Below are positions 1-11,600 of a stretch of 64,000 nt of DNA, one piece after another; position 1 is the first letter of the stretch, and the number at the start of each line of letters is the position of its first letter. The stretch is from assembly GCA_029204225.1 (NCBI GenBank), contig CM055106.1, forward strand, positions 47,438,633 through 47,502,632, written 5' to 3'. Made by a program: the position numbers and the translations under genes. The notes under the pieces are model-generated. The model made no database searches and had not been told where the DNA came from. It saw only the letters and a list, made by a program, of their open reading frames with translations. This DNA is from Diphasiastrum complanatum. Taxonomy: Eukaryota; Streptophyta; Lycopodiopsida; Lycopodiales; Lycopodiaceae.

Positions 1-521
1 CATGCTAGAGAGGATTCTACACCAAAATCGAATTTTTCGCTTTTGTAGATTGGATCTTTTGTAGATCAAAACACTAAATAGGTCAATATACTTGTTCAAT
101 TCCATTTTTTTAAATTCACATGCTGGATTTGGCCGATTTTTGGATCATTGGTTCAGCCTAAGTGGTGGCTTATAGATTGCATATCAAATTTTCAGCATTT
201 GCATGTAGATTTGGAATAGTCAATTTTTTGTGATTTTGTCAAAACCCTAATTTTGATTAGATCTCTAGATAGTGAGGTTGCTGGACTTCATTTGAGTGCG
301 TTTCAATCTTAGGAAGTGGCAAAAGTCATTAGATTGAGGATAGATCATAGGTTGATCAAGATTCCATGATTCTATGTGTTGATTTGCTTGGATAAGTGCT
401 AGAAGAGAATTTGTGAGATAGTTTCAAATCTTGGTGATTTCTTTTGAAAGCATTTGTTGTTGTTCAAAGGAGTGCTTTGTGCATTGAAGCAGGTTGAAAG
501 AGAAGATCAGGTCATTGCTAC
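1..521 (+). other. Copia-1 5' leader (partial)
   Basis: This is the untranslated leader before the Copia-1 gag start at 522; it resembles the leader of the intact Copia at 54746-55905 only in style. The LTR and primer-binding site are not in the window, so the element begins left of position 1. I see no gene in this stretch. The start at 522 is chosen because the protein from there aligns from its first residues with the gag start of the intact Copia. Confidence 0.6.
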
Positions 522-2494
522 ATGGCAACCTCAATTGGAGTCACGTTGGAAGCCAATGATAGGCTTACCTCAAGTAACTATTCATTATGGAAAGTGAGGA
601 TGGAGTCACTTCTTGAGATGAATGATGTTTTGGATATTGTTGTAGGTTTGGAGGAGAGACTAGCAACACAACAAGATCAATTGAGGTATGACAAGAGGGC
701 CAAGAAGACTCTACACATGATAAAGATGAATGTTACCAATGAACTTCTTAAGGAAGTTGGTAAGTGCACATCATCTTTGGAAGCTTGGAATTCATTGAAG
801 AAGCTCTATGAATCCAAGTCTACTTCTAGAGTGTTGACTCTAAGAAGGCAAATCTTTTCTTGTTTGCAAAAGAATGAAGAAAGTCCAAGTACTTTTGTTT
901 TGAGAATGAAAGCATTGAATGATGAGTTAGCTTGCATAGATGAAAGCATTAAGGAAGGAGAGCTTATTCAAGTGATTCTTAATGGCTTGTTGGATGCTCA
1001 TGCTAACATTGTTCAAAGTATTGCTATTCAAAAGACTTTGCCAAGTTTGATGGATCTTCAAGAGATCTTGATCAATGAGGAATATAGGCTTCAAGCAAGA
1101 GGTGGATCTACATCGACACTTCAAGAGGATGCTATGTTCACAAAGGGCAAATTCAAGGGAAAAACCAAAAGCAAGTGGTCTAAAGGGCAAGATCAAGTGG
1201 ATGCTTCTTCAAGTGGCAAAAGGAAGGATAGATCAAAGCTCAAGTGCTTCTATTGTGGCATCAAATGACACTTTTCAAGTGAGTGCTACAAGAAGAAGAG
1301 AGATCAAGGAGACAAGCAAGGTAATCTTACTCTTGATGAGGATGGTTTGGATGTGCAAGATGCAAATGATGATGCTTTTGTGATGTCTTCATGTATGCTT
1401 GCTAATGATGGAGATCTAGATCCTTGGTGGATTGATAGTGGAGCAAGTTCACACATGACCTTTCACAAAGAGTCCTTCACTTCTTTGTTGGCATATGGAG
1501 ATGACAAGAGGGTGATCTACACGGCCAATGATGGTGAGTGTGCAATCAAAGGCATTGGCACAATTCCTATTTCTCTCTCTACAAATAGGAATGTTCATTC
1601 GGAGGATGTCTTGTTTATTCCATCTATTACCAAGAATTTGCTTAGTGTGAGTCAAATGCTAAGTAAGGGCCTCAAGGTGGAGTTTGATGGGGATGCTTGT
1701 TTGATCAAAAGGAAGGATGTCTTGATTGGAAAAGGTAAAAGGCAAGGGAAGTTGTTCAAACTTGATGCTTGTGTTATTGCTAACCAAGTTGGATGTGTTG
1801 CAAGGGAGCAAATTTCTATTCAAGAGGTTTGGCACAAAAGGATGAGACACCTCAACTTCAAGTCATTGGAGGTAATGGCAAGGAAGAAGGTTGTGATTGG
1901 TCTTCCAAGTTCCTTAAGCAATGACAAGCATGTTTGTGAGTCTTGTGCTTCGTCTAAGTCACATAGACTACCTTATACTAGATCTATTTCTAGATCTACA
2001 AAGCCTTTTCAACTTGTACATTCGGATATTCATGGATTTACTACAATTAGCAATAGTGGAGCTAAGATGTATGTAACATTCATTGATGATTTTAGTAGAT
2101 TTTGTTGGATCTATCTACTGAAGAGCAAGGATGAAGATGTCTTTGTCAAGTTCAAGAATGCAAGGGAGAACCAATTCTCCACAAAGATCAAGTGCTTGAG
2201 AGGTGACAATGGTGGTCAGTACATATCTAACAAGTTCAAGGCCTTTTGTGATGAGCATGGGATCAAGAGGGAGTATACAACATCAAGGACCCCACAACAA
2301 AATGGAGTGGCTGAAAGGAATAATAGAACTTTATGTGAAAGTGCTAAAGCTATGAGGTTAAGTGCTAATCTTGACAAACCATTTTGAGATCAAGCTTTGT
2401 TGTGTGCCAATTTCTTGTGCAATAGGTGGCCGAGTGCTATTTTGGATGGAAGGACACCTTTTGAGATGCTATTCAAGAGGAGGCCGAGTGTCAA
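522..2494 (+). pseudogene. Copia-1 gag-pro-int polyprotein, 5' half, with two in-frame TGA stops
   Basis: Ty1/copia polyprotein of the same lineage as the intact copy at 55906. In order it shows gag (SSNYSLWKVRMESLL; ESKSTSRVLTLRRQIF), a CCHC knuckle (CFYCGIK-stop-HFSSEC), the protease active site WWIDSGASSHM, the integrase HHCC region (VWHKRMRH, then CESCASSKSH) and integrase core motifs (HSDIH, RGDNGG, TPQQNGVAERNN). One frame runs the whole way. It is broken only by TGA at 1266-1268, where the intact copy has Gly, and by TGA at 2385-2387, where the intact copy has Trp. After RRPSV the homology stops abruptly at about 2494, where minus-strand Gypsy sequence begins. RT and RNase H are absent. 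Protein cannot be made at full length without readthrough. Confidence 0.93.
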
Positions 2495-3600
2495 CTTATA
2501 CGGTCCAAGCCATCGCATATGGAGTTTTCCAGGGGACTTTTGATGGCGACTGTCATATATCAGTGCATAATCATCAGCTTTAAGATCACATTTTTTTATA
2601 TGACTTTCATATTTCTTCTTTCTTTGCTTATGGATCTCCTCCGTTAGTTTTTGTGAAGTCTCTCGAGCTTCAGCTAGTTCTTCAATATTATTCAACCTTC
2701 CGTTTATTAATTCTGCATCTGTTCGTTGAGCTTGAAAATGAAAGGTTTTCACCTCAAATTCAATTAAAAAAATAGAATGCATACCATATGTAAGAAAATA
2801 TGGTGTCTGTTTTGTTGTGATTTTCTCTGTACTGCGATAAGCCCAGAGAACTGATGGTAGTTTATGATCCCAATCCGTTGCATGTGCAATAGTAATTTTA
2901 GTCAGGATCTTACATAAGATTCCATTAGCTCTTTCTATCAACCCGTTTGCTTTTGGATTATACGGTGTAGTTTTTCTATGTTTGATCAAGAAATAAGTTG
3001 TCAGCAACCGTATTGTATCATTTAGAAAAATGTGTTCCTCGATCACTTACTAGTTCAAGTGGACAACCATATCTTGTGATTATACTTTTGAATAAGAACG
3101 TCGCGACAATATTCGCATCGTTTCATTTCGGCGCCTCTGCTTCAACGTTCTTGGTAGCATAATCCGTGGCAACCTGAATATAATGACATTTCGTATGTCA
3201 GGTAACAGGTTTGATTGGACCGACAAAGTCAATCCCCTACTTCTCGAATGGTGCAAGAGGTAGGATTGGTGTCAACGGCCAATTCATTGCTTTTGTAGGC
3301 TTACCAGATCTCTAGCATGGATCACATGAACGAATAAAATTTGATACATCCTTGAACATTGTTGGCCTCCAATACTTGGCAGTCAATATCTTATTAACTG
3401 TATTCTTCAAAGCAAAAGTCTACTAGCATCTTCTGAGTGTAAGACTTTAACGACCTTTTTAATGTCTTCAATTTTGAGACATCTTCGTAGTTGATGGTCA
3501 GCACCAAGCTTGTACAGAACATTGCTAATAATTGTATAAGGTGCTACCTTATATTGAAAAATAGTCTTTTGTTCCAAATCGTAACCATCCGGATATATCT
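2495..3600 (-). pseudogene. Gypsy-1 integrase region, degenerate
   Basis: Minus-strand Ty3/gypsy integrase. The C-terminal half is open from about 3046 to 2500 and has the typical post-core segment (TTPYNPKANGLIERANG, then LPSVLWAYRST, and KLHMRWLGPYK near the end). Upstream, in broken frames between 3050 and 3600, I read a zinc-binding part (YYWPTMFKDV, SCDPC) and the core start (GIDFVGPIKPVT, VATDYATK). Several stops and frame changes make it non-functional. The homology ends at WLGPYK, where the frame runs into antisense Copia-1, so the last residues and the 3' LTR are missing. The known role of the family is strand transfer of the cDNA into the host chromosome. Confidence 0.85.
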
Positions 3601-3715
3601 GATCCTTAAGATAAGTAATAATATCAGAATATAACGAATTTGAAGATGAAATCTCGAATAAATGTTCGTCTAGAAAATCATCATTGATAGGGTTTTCAAT
3701 TTTTCCGGTGCTGAG

Positions 3716-4120
3716 TCACGATAGATAATCAACATTCGTATGATATTTTCCTTGACGAAGCTCTACTTGATAAGTAAATTCTTGCAAAAGTAGAACCCAT
3801 CGAGCAATTCTTCTTGATAGATCTGGTTTATTTACAAGATACTTAAGAGCATAATGATCCACATGAAAAATAAATGCATATCCCAACAAATAATGCCGAA
3901 ACTTTTTAACAGTGAAAATCATGCCAAGTGCTTCCCTTTCTATAGCCGAATAATTCTTCTCTGATGCACTGAGCTGTCGACTCGCATAGTAGATGGGATC
4001 ATCCTTCTTCTGGTCGTCCTTCTGGCTTAGACAGACGCCAATAGGAAATGCAGAAATATACACATAACTATGAAATAAAATAGCCCAATTGGGTGGTCTC
4101 GGAATAGGAGCATTAATCAA
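3716..4120 (-). pseudogene. Gypsy-1 RNase H domain
   Basis: Fragment of the Gypsy-1 pol ORF. It matches plant gypsy RNase H: YYASRQLSASEKNYSAIEREAL, split here as YYASRQLSASEKNY and AIEREALGMIF, followed by HVDHYALKYLVNKPD, RIARWVLLLQEF and the terminal NVDYLS. It sits directly downstream of the RT segment (4921-4151), separated by one broken joint. The family enzyme degrades the RNA strand during reverse transcription. Confidence 0.88.
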
Positions 4121-4150
4121 CCTTTGCTTAAGATCTTCGAATGCTTTCTG

Positions 4151-5344
4151 CTATTCATACGTCCACAAGTATTCTACTTGTTTCTTCAGTAGATGTGTAA
4201 GAGAGGCAGCAATAAAAGCATGATTTTGAATAAATATCTTGTAATAGCCAACATGTCCTAAGAAAGCTCTTAGTTCATGTAAATTGGTTGGTATCTGGAG
4301 ATTTTTTATAAGCTCGACTTTATCTTTGTCGACTTCTATTTCTCTATTAGATATTCTGTGTCCGAGCAATATTCCTTCTTTCATACCAAAAAAACATTTC
4401 TCTGGATAAAGAGATAAACAAGTATCTCGACACCGTTGCAATGTTAATTTCAGCTTCTGCAGGTGTGTCTTTATATCACTATATACACAGAAATCATCAA
4501 TAATTATTTCAAGAAAAGTTCTCAGGAAGGCAGCAAAAATTAACATTATAACTTGCTGAAAAGTCGCTGGAGCATTACAAAGACCAAAGGGCATTTTGTT
4601 GTAGGCATAAGTGCCCCAATCCGTAGTACATGTGGTCTTTGAATGATTCTCCTTTCGCACTTCAACCTGATTATATCCAGAAAAGCCATCACAGAAACTG
4701 TAATGCTCTTGAGCAGCAACCTGATCTAGGATGAAATCAGTGAAAGGCAGAGGATGATGGTCCTTCCTTGTGGCAGAATTGAGTTTGCAGAAATCCTGGC
4801 ATATTCGTATTTTGCCAATCTTCTTCTTTGGTATGACAACAATGGGTGAAACCCATTCACTACTTAAGACGGGATAGATTATACCTACTTTAAGGTGCTT
4901 CTTAAGTTCATCCTTAACCATGAGAGAGTACTTAGGATTGAGACGATACTATCTTTGTCGAATAGGTACAGCATCTTCCTTAAGATTAATTCGCTGCTCT
5001 TCGAATTCTACAAGTATACCCTTCAAATCGTCGAGCGACCAAGCAAAAAAGTCTTGATACTCCTTCAATAGTTCAGTGAATTCCACTAGCTCCGATTCTC
5101 CAAGTGACTTCGAAACACGCACAAATCTGCCAGGTGCAAGTTCAATCAGTTTAGTAGAATCTCGTAAAATGATACCTTCTGTCATACTGGCCTTGGTATG
5201 GCCATGAATTTCGCACATGGTTGACTCCACATATGTTTTCTTGTCGTCAACCTGGTTCTTGTTACCAAATTCGTGTTCAGATTCGTCGCTCGAATCGTTA
5301 GACTCTTTCGAGTTCGTGTTTGCAAAGTTAATTTCTTCATACAA
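4151..5344 (-). pseudogene. Gypsy-1 reverse transcriptase
   Basis: Ty3/gypsy RT. The N-terminal linker (5344-4949) has YQDFFAWSLDDLKGI and ends EDAVPIRQR. The palm follows from 4921: WVSPIVVIPKKK, KIRICQDFCKLN, motif A FCDGFSGYNQV, motif B MPFGLCNAPATFQ, motif C IIIDDFCVYS, then ALGHVGYY-like text (AFLGHVGYYKIF). The two pieces are separated by a stop near 4949. Motif C reads IDD, as in many plant gypsy elements, so the catalytic Asp pair is kept. The element is otherwise interrupted by stops between domains and is probably dead. Confidence 0.92.
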
Positions 5345-5575
5345 AACATCCGCTTCAGTGTCGCAAGCATCAAAGAATTCTTTGTCATTAGCATTCTCAT
5401 AACATTCAAAGTACTACACTTCAATATTAGATTCATTGGGAAAAATATTCAAGGAATACAAAGATTCTTCTGATGTAAAGCTGGTGTCGGACAAAGGAGT
5501 TTCACCTTCATATTTGTCATGACTCCAGGTTATGATTTGTTCTGCTGGCTTACCTCGGTTATTGGTCTCACTAGT

Positions 5576-6187
5576 CTAAAATCTCAGTTCTCTAGATTTC
5601 CAATGTACACTTGTGTTTGATTGATAAAGCCAAGGTCGTCCAATCAGCACATAATAGGATGACAAACCGAGTGGTGTGATAACAATGAAACTCATTGTGA
5701 ATGGCTTGGCTTGAATGTAGACAGTGACGTCCTTCAGTTTTCCAACAGGTTTTTGTTGTGTCGAATCACCTAACTTAATGTTTCGCTGCATCGGTTGAAT
5801 GTCAGTCAGCCCCAGAGCATGAGCTGTGTCTTCTGTTATTATATTTACACTGGAACCAGAGTCAACTGGCACTTTTTTGATCAGGCATCCCGTAATGGTA
5901 ATATCAAACTCAAGTGCACCAAGATCACCTAAATCGATAGACAAAACACCAACATCAGGCGGAGAAATTTTTTTCTTCTTTTTGGGCACAAAAAGGCCTT
6001 TTAGTTGCTTTTTGTAATAAGTGTTATCTGCCAACAGTTTTTCAAAAGTAATGTTCGGACAAAGGGATCCAATATCAGTCACGATGTCATATTCTTTCAT
6101 CTTCAATTTCGAGGTTGGTTTATCGATAACAGCACTAGACAATTTCGTCTTCGTGATTTTTTTGTCCTCTTCCTCGAAAGTGACCAC
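5576..6187 (-). pseudogene. Gypsy-1 retropepsin-type protease
   Basis: Retroviral-type aspartic protease segment of Gypsy-1. The active-site motif is VDSGSSVNII, followed by LGDSTQQKPVGKL and the family's C-terminal signature YYVLIGRPWLYQ. It lies between the gag/zinc-knuckle region (above 6540) and RT (below 5344), the order expected of Ty3/gypsy. The stop after ELRF, before the RT piece, breaks the polyprotein. Confidence 0.88.
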
Positions 6188-6539
6188 CTTTTCTGCAGCA
6201 GCTGTCTGAAGTTCAGCGTTAATGATTTCTATTGCTTCTGCCGAGATATCTTTTGCAAATAACTTCGCAGCATTGCGGTCATAGTCAGGGTCATCTTTGA
6301 GATCTTCCTTAGTTGTAGATTTGTTCGTTGTTTTTCTAGAGGATTTATTCTTCGAGTTGTCAAAGATTTCTGATCAGGTTTTGAGGAACTTTTGCTTCTC
6401 GTTGTGACTTTGAATAATTTCTCCACGTCACTGGGCTAGGACTGATCTTTTGTATTTGCTAGTTTTCCTTCAATAACGTCAATTCTCTGCACAACAACAT
6501 CAGTCGCAGTTTTCGCTTTCATGTCTATAGCAGCTGGTG

Positions 6540-7794
6540 TTGCTACATACTAATATTTGGGTCGCGGCTTCTGCGGCTGAGAGCAATCAGGATACTTGTG
6601 GCCAGGCTCTCTGCAATTCAAACATAATGGTACATAACCGATCAGCTTTTGTGATTGAGGACAGTCAGGAAAAAAATGTCCCGGCTCTCCACAGTTGTAT
6701 CAGTTGCCCGAACCTGGTTTAGTCGCGGTTTGAGACTTCGCTGGTCCAACAAATTCAGGAGGATTATGTCTTCTTGGTGCGAGGCTGATGTTGCAGTACC
6801 CTGTACATAGTTAGTAGTCGCATCATTTTGAAAAATAAAAAGTACCTCCTGGGCAGGATCTTCAATGTATTTGACATTCACAGTAATGCAGTCTTCCTTA
6901 GTGTGTCCAGAAGTTTCACATTTCGTACATCACATTCCTGAGTTGGAAGAAGACGCTTTTGGTCTTCTATTTGCAACTTCAGAGATCTGCACTTTCAAAT
7001 CATTAAACTTTTTATTAAGGTCAGCCATATTACTCTTCCAAAGCTTATCAACTTTAGAAGTTGACGACTTATCCTCGACAACTTTCGTGTCATCCTTTCG
7101 TTTAATTCGTCATTTATTCTTTCTCTTCCTTTGTCAGCTTCTGAATCTGATGAATCGCTGATTTCAAATTTTGAGCTTGAAAAACTGGTACTTGAATCTG
7201 AATCTGAATCTTCATCGCTGTCACTAGAAGTAGTCTTCGACTTTCGAGATTTCTTCGTCGATCGTCGCTTTCGTGCTAGTTTCGAGGTCTCAAAATTTTC
7301 GGCACTAGCTATTACTGCTGCTAAGGAGGTCATGTCCCCTTGTCTGCAATGCCGATCAATCTTTGGTGGTAAACCAGCCAAAACCATTCGATCTGCATAT
7401 CTACGAGATATACACCGGTTAGTTTTCGTATGAGATTTTTAACCTTTCGTGTATATTTACAAAGGGAGTCTTTACTCTTCTTCTGAACATTGTTCAGACG
7501 TCCAAGAATTCTAGATTTGTAACCGATCTCTCTGAACTGGTTCAGAAACGCATCTTTTAGCAAGTACCAGGTTCCTACACGGCCTGGTTCAACTTGATTG
7601 TACCATATGCGCGCCTGCTTTCTTAGCAGACCAGGGAAAAGTCGTAGTTTGTCTACGTCAGTTCCCTCATTATTTGCATTAGCGATTGACTCAAATTGTG
7701 AGACATAGCTATCTGCATCATCGGAAGAAGTCCCTTTAAAATAATCGTATTTAATTCTAGAGATATAAGTGAAACGTGCAGCAGGACCCTCCAT
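6540..7794 (-). pseudogene. Gypsy-1 gag with three CCHC zinc-knuckle positions
   Basis: The gag capsid domain (retrotransposon gag type) starts at 7794 with MEGPAARFTYISRI and runs through WYNQVEPGRVGTWYLLKDAF and FREIGYKSRI to about 7330. A Ser/Asp-rich linker follows to about 6995. Three zinc-knuckle positions then occur on the minus strand: CTKCETSGHTKEDC at about 6934-6893, stop-YNCGEPGHFFPDC near 6702-6661 (TGA in place of the first Cys), and CLNCREPGHKYPDC near 6624-6583. The frames are broken between them. In the family, gag packages genomic RNA and the knuckles bind it. Confidence 0.85.
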
Positions 7795-7983
7795 ACCGAA
7801 GCTAATTAGGAGTTCAAGTAACTGGGCAGTGATTTCGTCTAGATTTCTTCGACTACTATTCTCACTTTGTCTTCGTAAAAATTCCTCTCTAAGCTTACGA
7901 TATCATTCTAATCTGGATTCTCTATCTCACATACACTAGAGATGGAAATGGATTTGCCAGATTTCTTATAACTTTCCTGAACT

Positions 7984-8002
7984 ATCCCCGGCAATGGCGC
8001 CA
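7984..8002 (-). promoter_or_regulatory. Gypsy-1 primer-binding site (tRNA-Asp type)
   Basis: The minus strand reads TGGCGCCATTGCCGGGGAT. This differs at one base from TGGCGCCGTTGCCGGGGAT, the complement of the 3' end of plant tRNA-Asp(GTC) as I know it. It lies a few bases inside the putative LTR end at 8008 and about 190 bases before gag. This is the minus-strand DNA synthesis start site for a Ty3/gypsy element. Confidence 0.88.
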
Positions 8003-8007
8003 AAAAT

Positions 8008-9015
8008 TGGTATATATCGTGCTATACCAACAAGGTTAATATAGATTTTATAGTAAATAATGTCATTCCCACAGAGGACAACATTAGAAAGTTATGTTTT
8101 TGGTACAATTATGGCAAGTGGTTTCGAGCGTTATTCTGGTTGTCGATAGACATTAAAAAGTAACCAGTATTACTTATGTTTGGAATGGGTAATGTTAATA
8201 AATTCAGAACAACAGTTTGGCCTCTATCGAATCGAATGAAGCGCATTCTACAGATGAGATGTTATCAGAGTAGTACAACAGTACACAGGAGTCCTCAACA
8301 ACTAAAGCCCAACTTAATGGTTAAAGAATACGAAGAGTTTTAGAATACATTAGAAACTTATGTCAATGCCAATCAGGAAAACAGATCAGAGACTTGATTC
8401 TTCAGACAGGGACTGTCATCTCATATGTATACATACAGCTTTATTCAATGATCGTGCTAGACTGTACCAAAGATAGTTGTTATTCGAGTGCCGAAAAAAA
8501 AGTATTCGTGACAGACGAATAAGATGGTTTAACGACTGTAATGCACTAGAGTGTCTGTCTGATCAGAGAGTAATTCATGAAATGCGTTAGAGATTGTTAG
8601 CAGACTCAAGATCACTCACACTCAGCAATGTAGAGAACAGAGATAAGAGAGAATAACTCACACAACTCTATTCACTTCTTCAATCTCTTACATAAGTATA
8701 TACTCTTCTCTCTCGATGATCGAGACTGAAGTGTGAGATCAATATATGTTCTACGGGGCAAACAAACACACCTCTAAAACAACAGGTGCGTCGCTCCCGC
8801 GAAAGGGTCTACTTAACAATTAGACTGAAAATACGTTCAACTATACCATAGGAGGTATACTTAACTATGAGTTAAAATTACTCTAGTTTATCATGTCTTT
8901 TCGTATCTAGTCATTTCGTATGGACGACCTAATAAAGGGTGTCCAAGACAATGTCTTTTCCTTTTAAACATCTTGTCCTTAATTACAAGGCAGGTACTTA
9001 GGAGATATATTCCCA
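8008..9015 (-). repeat. Gypsy-1 5' LTR (boundaries estimated)
   Basis: The inner edge is set by the primer-binding site: on the plus strand the LTR begins TGGTATATATCG. I place the outer edge at 9015, because the minus strand there starts TGGGAATATATC, making imperfect terminal inverted repeats of TGG plus an ATATAT stretch. A TATA-like TATATA on the minus strand near 8699-8705 is followed by a pyrimidine-rich stretch, as in plant LTR promoters. No second LTR is present because the element is truncated at 2495. The outer boundary is inferred, not proven. Confidence 0.65.
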
Positions 9016-9126
9016 AAAAATGACTTAGGCCTCTTCATGATTTATACTTAACCAGCTCATATCTTCATTTTCAAGTATATCATGCCATATTTATGTTGAT
9101 ATTCAGTTTTTAACATTTTCGTGGCA

Positions 9127-9948
9127 TCACATAAGGTTAGCTTGCTTAGATTGGTTCTTCTTCTTGAAACAGTTTGATGCATAGTGTCCTTTCTTTCCAC
9201 AAAAAAAACACTTGATCTTTGACAGCTTCTTCTTGCCACTGGATGTTGCACCTTGTGAGGGCTGATCCTCACCACCTTCTTTGGCTTTGTCCTTCTTAAA
9301 GTGTTGTTGTCCTTTGCCCTTGCCTCTTGACTTGTCTCTGATGAAGAGTGTTTTGTCATCTCCACCATCTTTCAGTGAAAGTCTGTTGATCCTCAACATC
9401 TTGTTCTCTTGCATGCTTTCTTCAGCAATGAGAACACCTTGCAGTGTCTCCAAGGATGGAAGATCCTCTCTGACAGCATAAGTCTGCACAATATTGTCAT
9501 ACTCATCTCTAAGTCCATTTAGGACTACTTGAACAAGTTCAGTGTTATTAAGAGCATCACTAATACCAACAAACTCTTGATGAAGATCCTTAACTCTTAT
9601 GACATATGATGAAGCACTCTCATCTACTCTCTGATAACTTAGAAATATTTGGTTTCTAAGTGTAAGCAATCTAGAAGTATTTTTGATGTCATAGATTATT
9701 TTTAGAGTATCCCAAGCTTCCTTGGCAGTGGTGCATGTACTGATCTCTCTTAACACTTCATTGGTAACATTCATTTTTATAAAATGAAGGGCAATTCTGG
9801 TTCTTTTGTGAAATGCTGCAGCTTCATTAGGTGCAGCAGGTTCTTCTTCAGCTCCACTCACAATATTCATTACATCATGTAGAATCAATAATGATTCCAT
9901 TCTGATCTTCCACATTGCATAATTGGATTTTTCATTTTGAAGTTTTAT
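9127..9948 (-). pseudogene. Copia-2 gag (isolated, minus strand)
   Basis: Gag of a second Copia lineage. It has WKIRMESLLILHDVM, KMNVTNEVLREI, NTSRLLTLRNQIF and a complete CCHC knuckle, CFFCGKKGHYASNC, near the C-terminus. The frame is open beyond the first Met at 9915, reading SNYAMWKI just before it, so the true start lay upstream and is lost in an A-rich stretch near 9950. Only gag is present; protease and the rest are missing beyond about 9060, where the Gypsy-1 LTR begins. It is distinct from Copia-1 and matches the zinc-knuckle fragment at 26741-26935 better. Confidence 0.88.
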
Positions 9949-9956
9949 TTTTTTTT

Positions 9957-10025
9957 TAAACCAAACCTAACCCTAACTACCTATAGCTCTAACCCTAAAC
10001 CCTAACCTAACCTAAACCTAAAACT
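9957..10025 (-). repeat. Telomere-like degenerate repeat tract
   Basis: About 70 bases read as irregular CCCTAA / CCCTAAA-type units on the plus strand (TTTAGGG / TTAGGG on the minus strand), for example CTAACCCTAAACCCTAACC. The tract is interrupted and short. It lies immediately upstream of the Copia-2 gag, in the position of that element's leader. It is too degenerate to be a functional telomere seed. It could be an internal leader repeat or a repair scar. Confidence 0.6.
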
Positions 10026-11600
10026 ACTGAACTTCCCATGCTACCCCCGCTCTGTCTCTACATCCCTCCTGAAATAAACGCACTCGTGTTTTGGAAGAAT
10101 ATCCTTCTTAGATGACAAAACGAATTCATCCAAATCAGAAAAAAGATCAACATCGCCCTGCTTATGTGATCCTCACTGTCCATAGGGCCACCAATTGTAA
10201 ATAATTCTTAAGCCACATCAAGAATCAGCATGCGTTGACTAACATTCATATGAGGAGAGAACAACTCTTTCATAAGAACCATTGTTGTGGCCAAAGGCGA
10301 ACAGACTGGTAAAGTCAGAAGAGCTTGTTGCCTCTTTTGTTTAGCTAATCCCTCAGAGAGATTAGCTCTTGAAGAAGATGATCCAGATGCTATTGTGAAT
10401 CTGGTAGCAATCACCTACAACAATGGATCGGATGAAGACAGTGAAGATAGTATGGAGGCTACATCGCTGCTGACAGAGGAGGCTACATTCTGCCATCCCT
10501 CGCATTTCAGAGTCTTATTTGAGCACCTAAGCGCAATACCTATACTGTTTTCTGGTGGACCTGAGCACATTTTCACACGTTCACTCACACTTCTTGTGGC
10601 ACAACCAGGTGCGATCCTAGTGCCATCTCTCAACTCACTGCTACTACCAATGAACCACTGATCTCAGAGGCAAAATGGATTTGCAGAACCTCGTACTTCT
10701 AGTTTGTAGCTAATTGCAATTTTTGTGACAGTTCAGTGGCTACCATTGATTCATCATTATTCCTCTGAAGGTCCACTAATATACAAAGAATCTACGAGCG
10801 GTTCAAGCATAATCTATAGCTGGATTGCCTTGTTTTTGAAAATCTTCACGCAATCCTCAACCATCCTCCGTCGGTTGATATCCTCTCTCTCTACGTTCCT
10901 CTCTCTCTTCGTCGGTCACGTAGCCGACATCGGTCACCTTTTCTCTTCGACCGCTACCCGACGTCGATTGAGATCTTCTCTCTTTTCTCTCTCTAGCCCA
11001 ACCCGACCCGACCCTTTCCGTTATCACAATTTTTTTTTTGACGAGCACACAAATGCACCAAAAGAGCAGCCGATAAAAAAAAATTGTAGACAATTTTTGG
11101 ATTTTTGACGGTTCTTTCTATTCTTCTTCGAGCACAAGAATTTTTTGTGGATTCCAAAAATTTATTGAATTCAATTTTGATTTTTCTTTAAGCCCTTTTT
11201 GCAAAGTTGTTAAATTAAATTTTGTTTTTTATTCTATAACCCCACATGACTTTTTAGTGTCAACTCAGATCCCAGTGTTATAAAAACAAAAAGTGCTCAG
11301 AAAGATGAGCCTGACAATGCTAAGTTATTAAAATTGTGTCATTATTACTTTTCAAATATTTTTTTTCTTTTCTTGAGTCAGTTTTTTCGTGTTTTCACTA
11401 GAAATTTTCAAATCTTCATATCATCTCCGTTTTAAATTGGATTCAAACGGTGTAAAAAGCAAAATTAATCGTGGTGACAAATTGAACACAACTGCTACTT
11501 CATTTCAATTTCTTTATTCTTCGAGGACTCATAATTTTTAAGTGGGTGGAGAAGAGCAATTTTACCAGCTTGTAAAATACCATTCTGAATAAATTTCTAC
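10026..11600. other. Unassigned sequence, possible Copia-2 LTR remnant
   Basis: I find no supported gene. Near 10180-10200 the minus strand reads ACA-ATTGGTGGCC, which sits where a Copia LTR end and primer-binding site would be but matches the usual TGGTATCAGAGC poorly. A 124-codon open frame (10287-10661) has no recognisable motif and is probably chance. 10855-11010 is a CT-rich stretch with repeated CGTCGG/GACGTCG words. 11110-11600 is AT-rich and featureless. Confidence 0.4.

Noticed and set aside
9957-10025. Chromosome end or true telomere array
   Set aside because: Too short, degenerate and flanked on both sides by transposon sequence.
10287-10661. 124-codon open frame as a gene
   Set aside because: No recognisable motif, no promoter, and a mirrored open frame on the other strand covers the same DNA.
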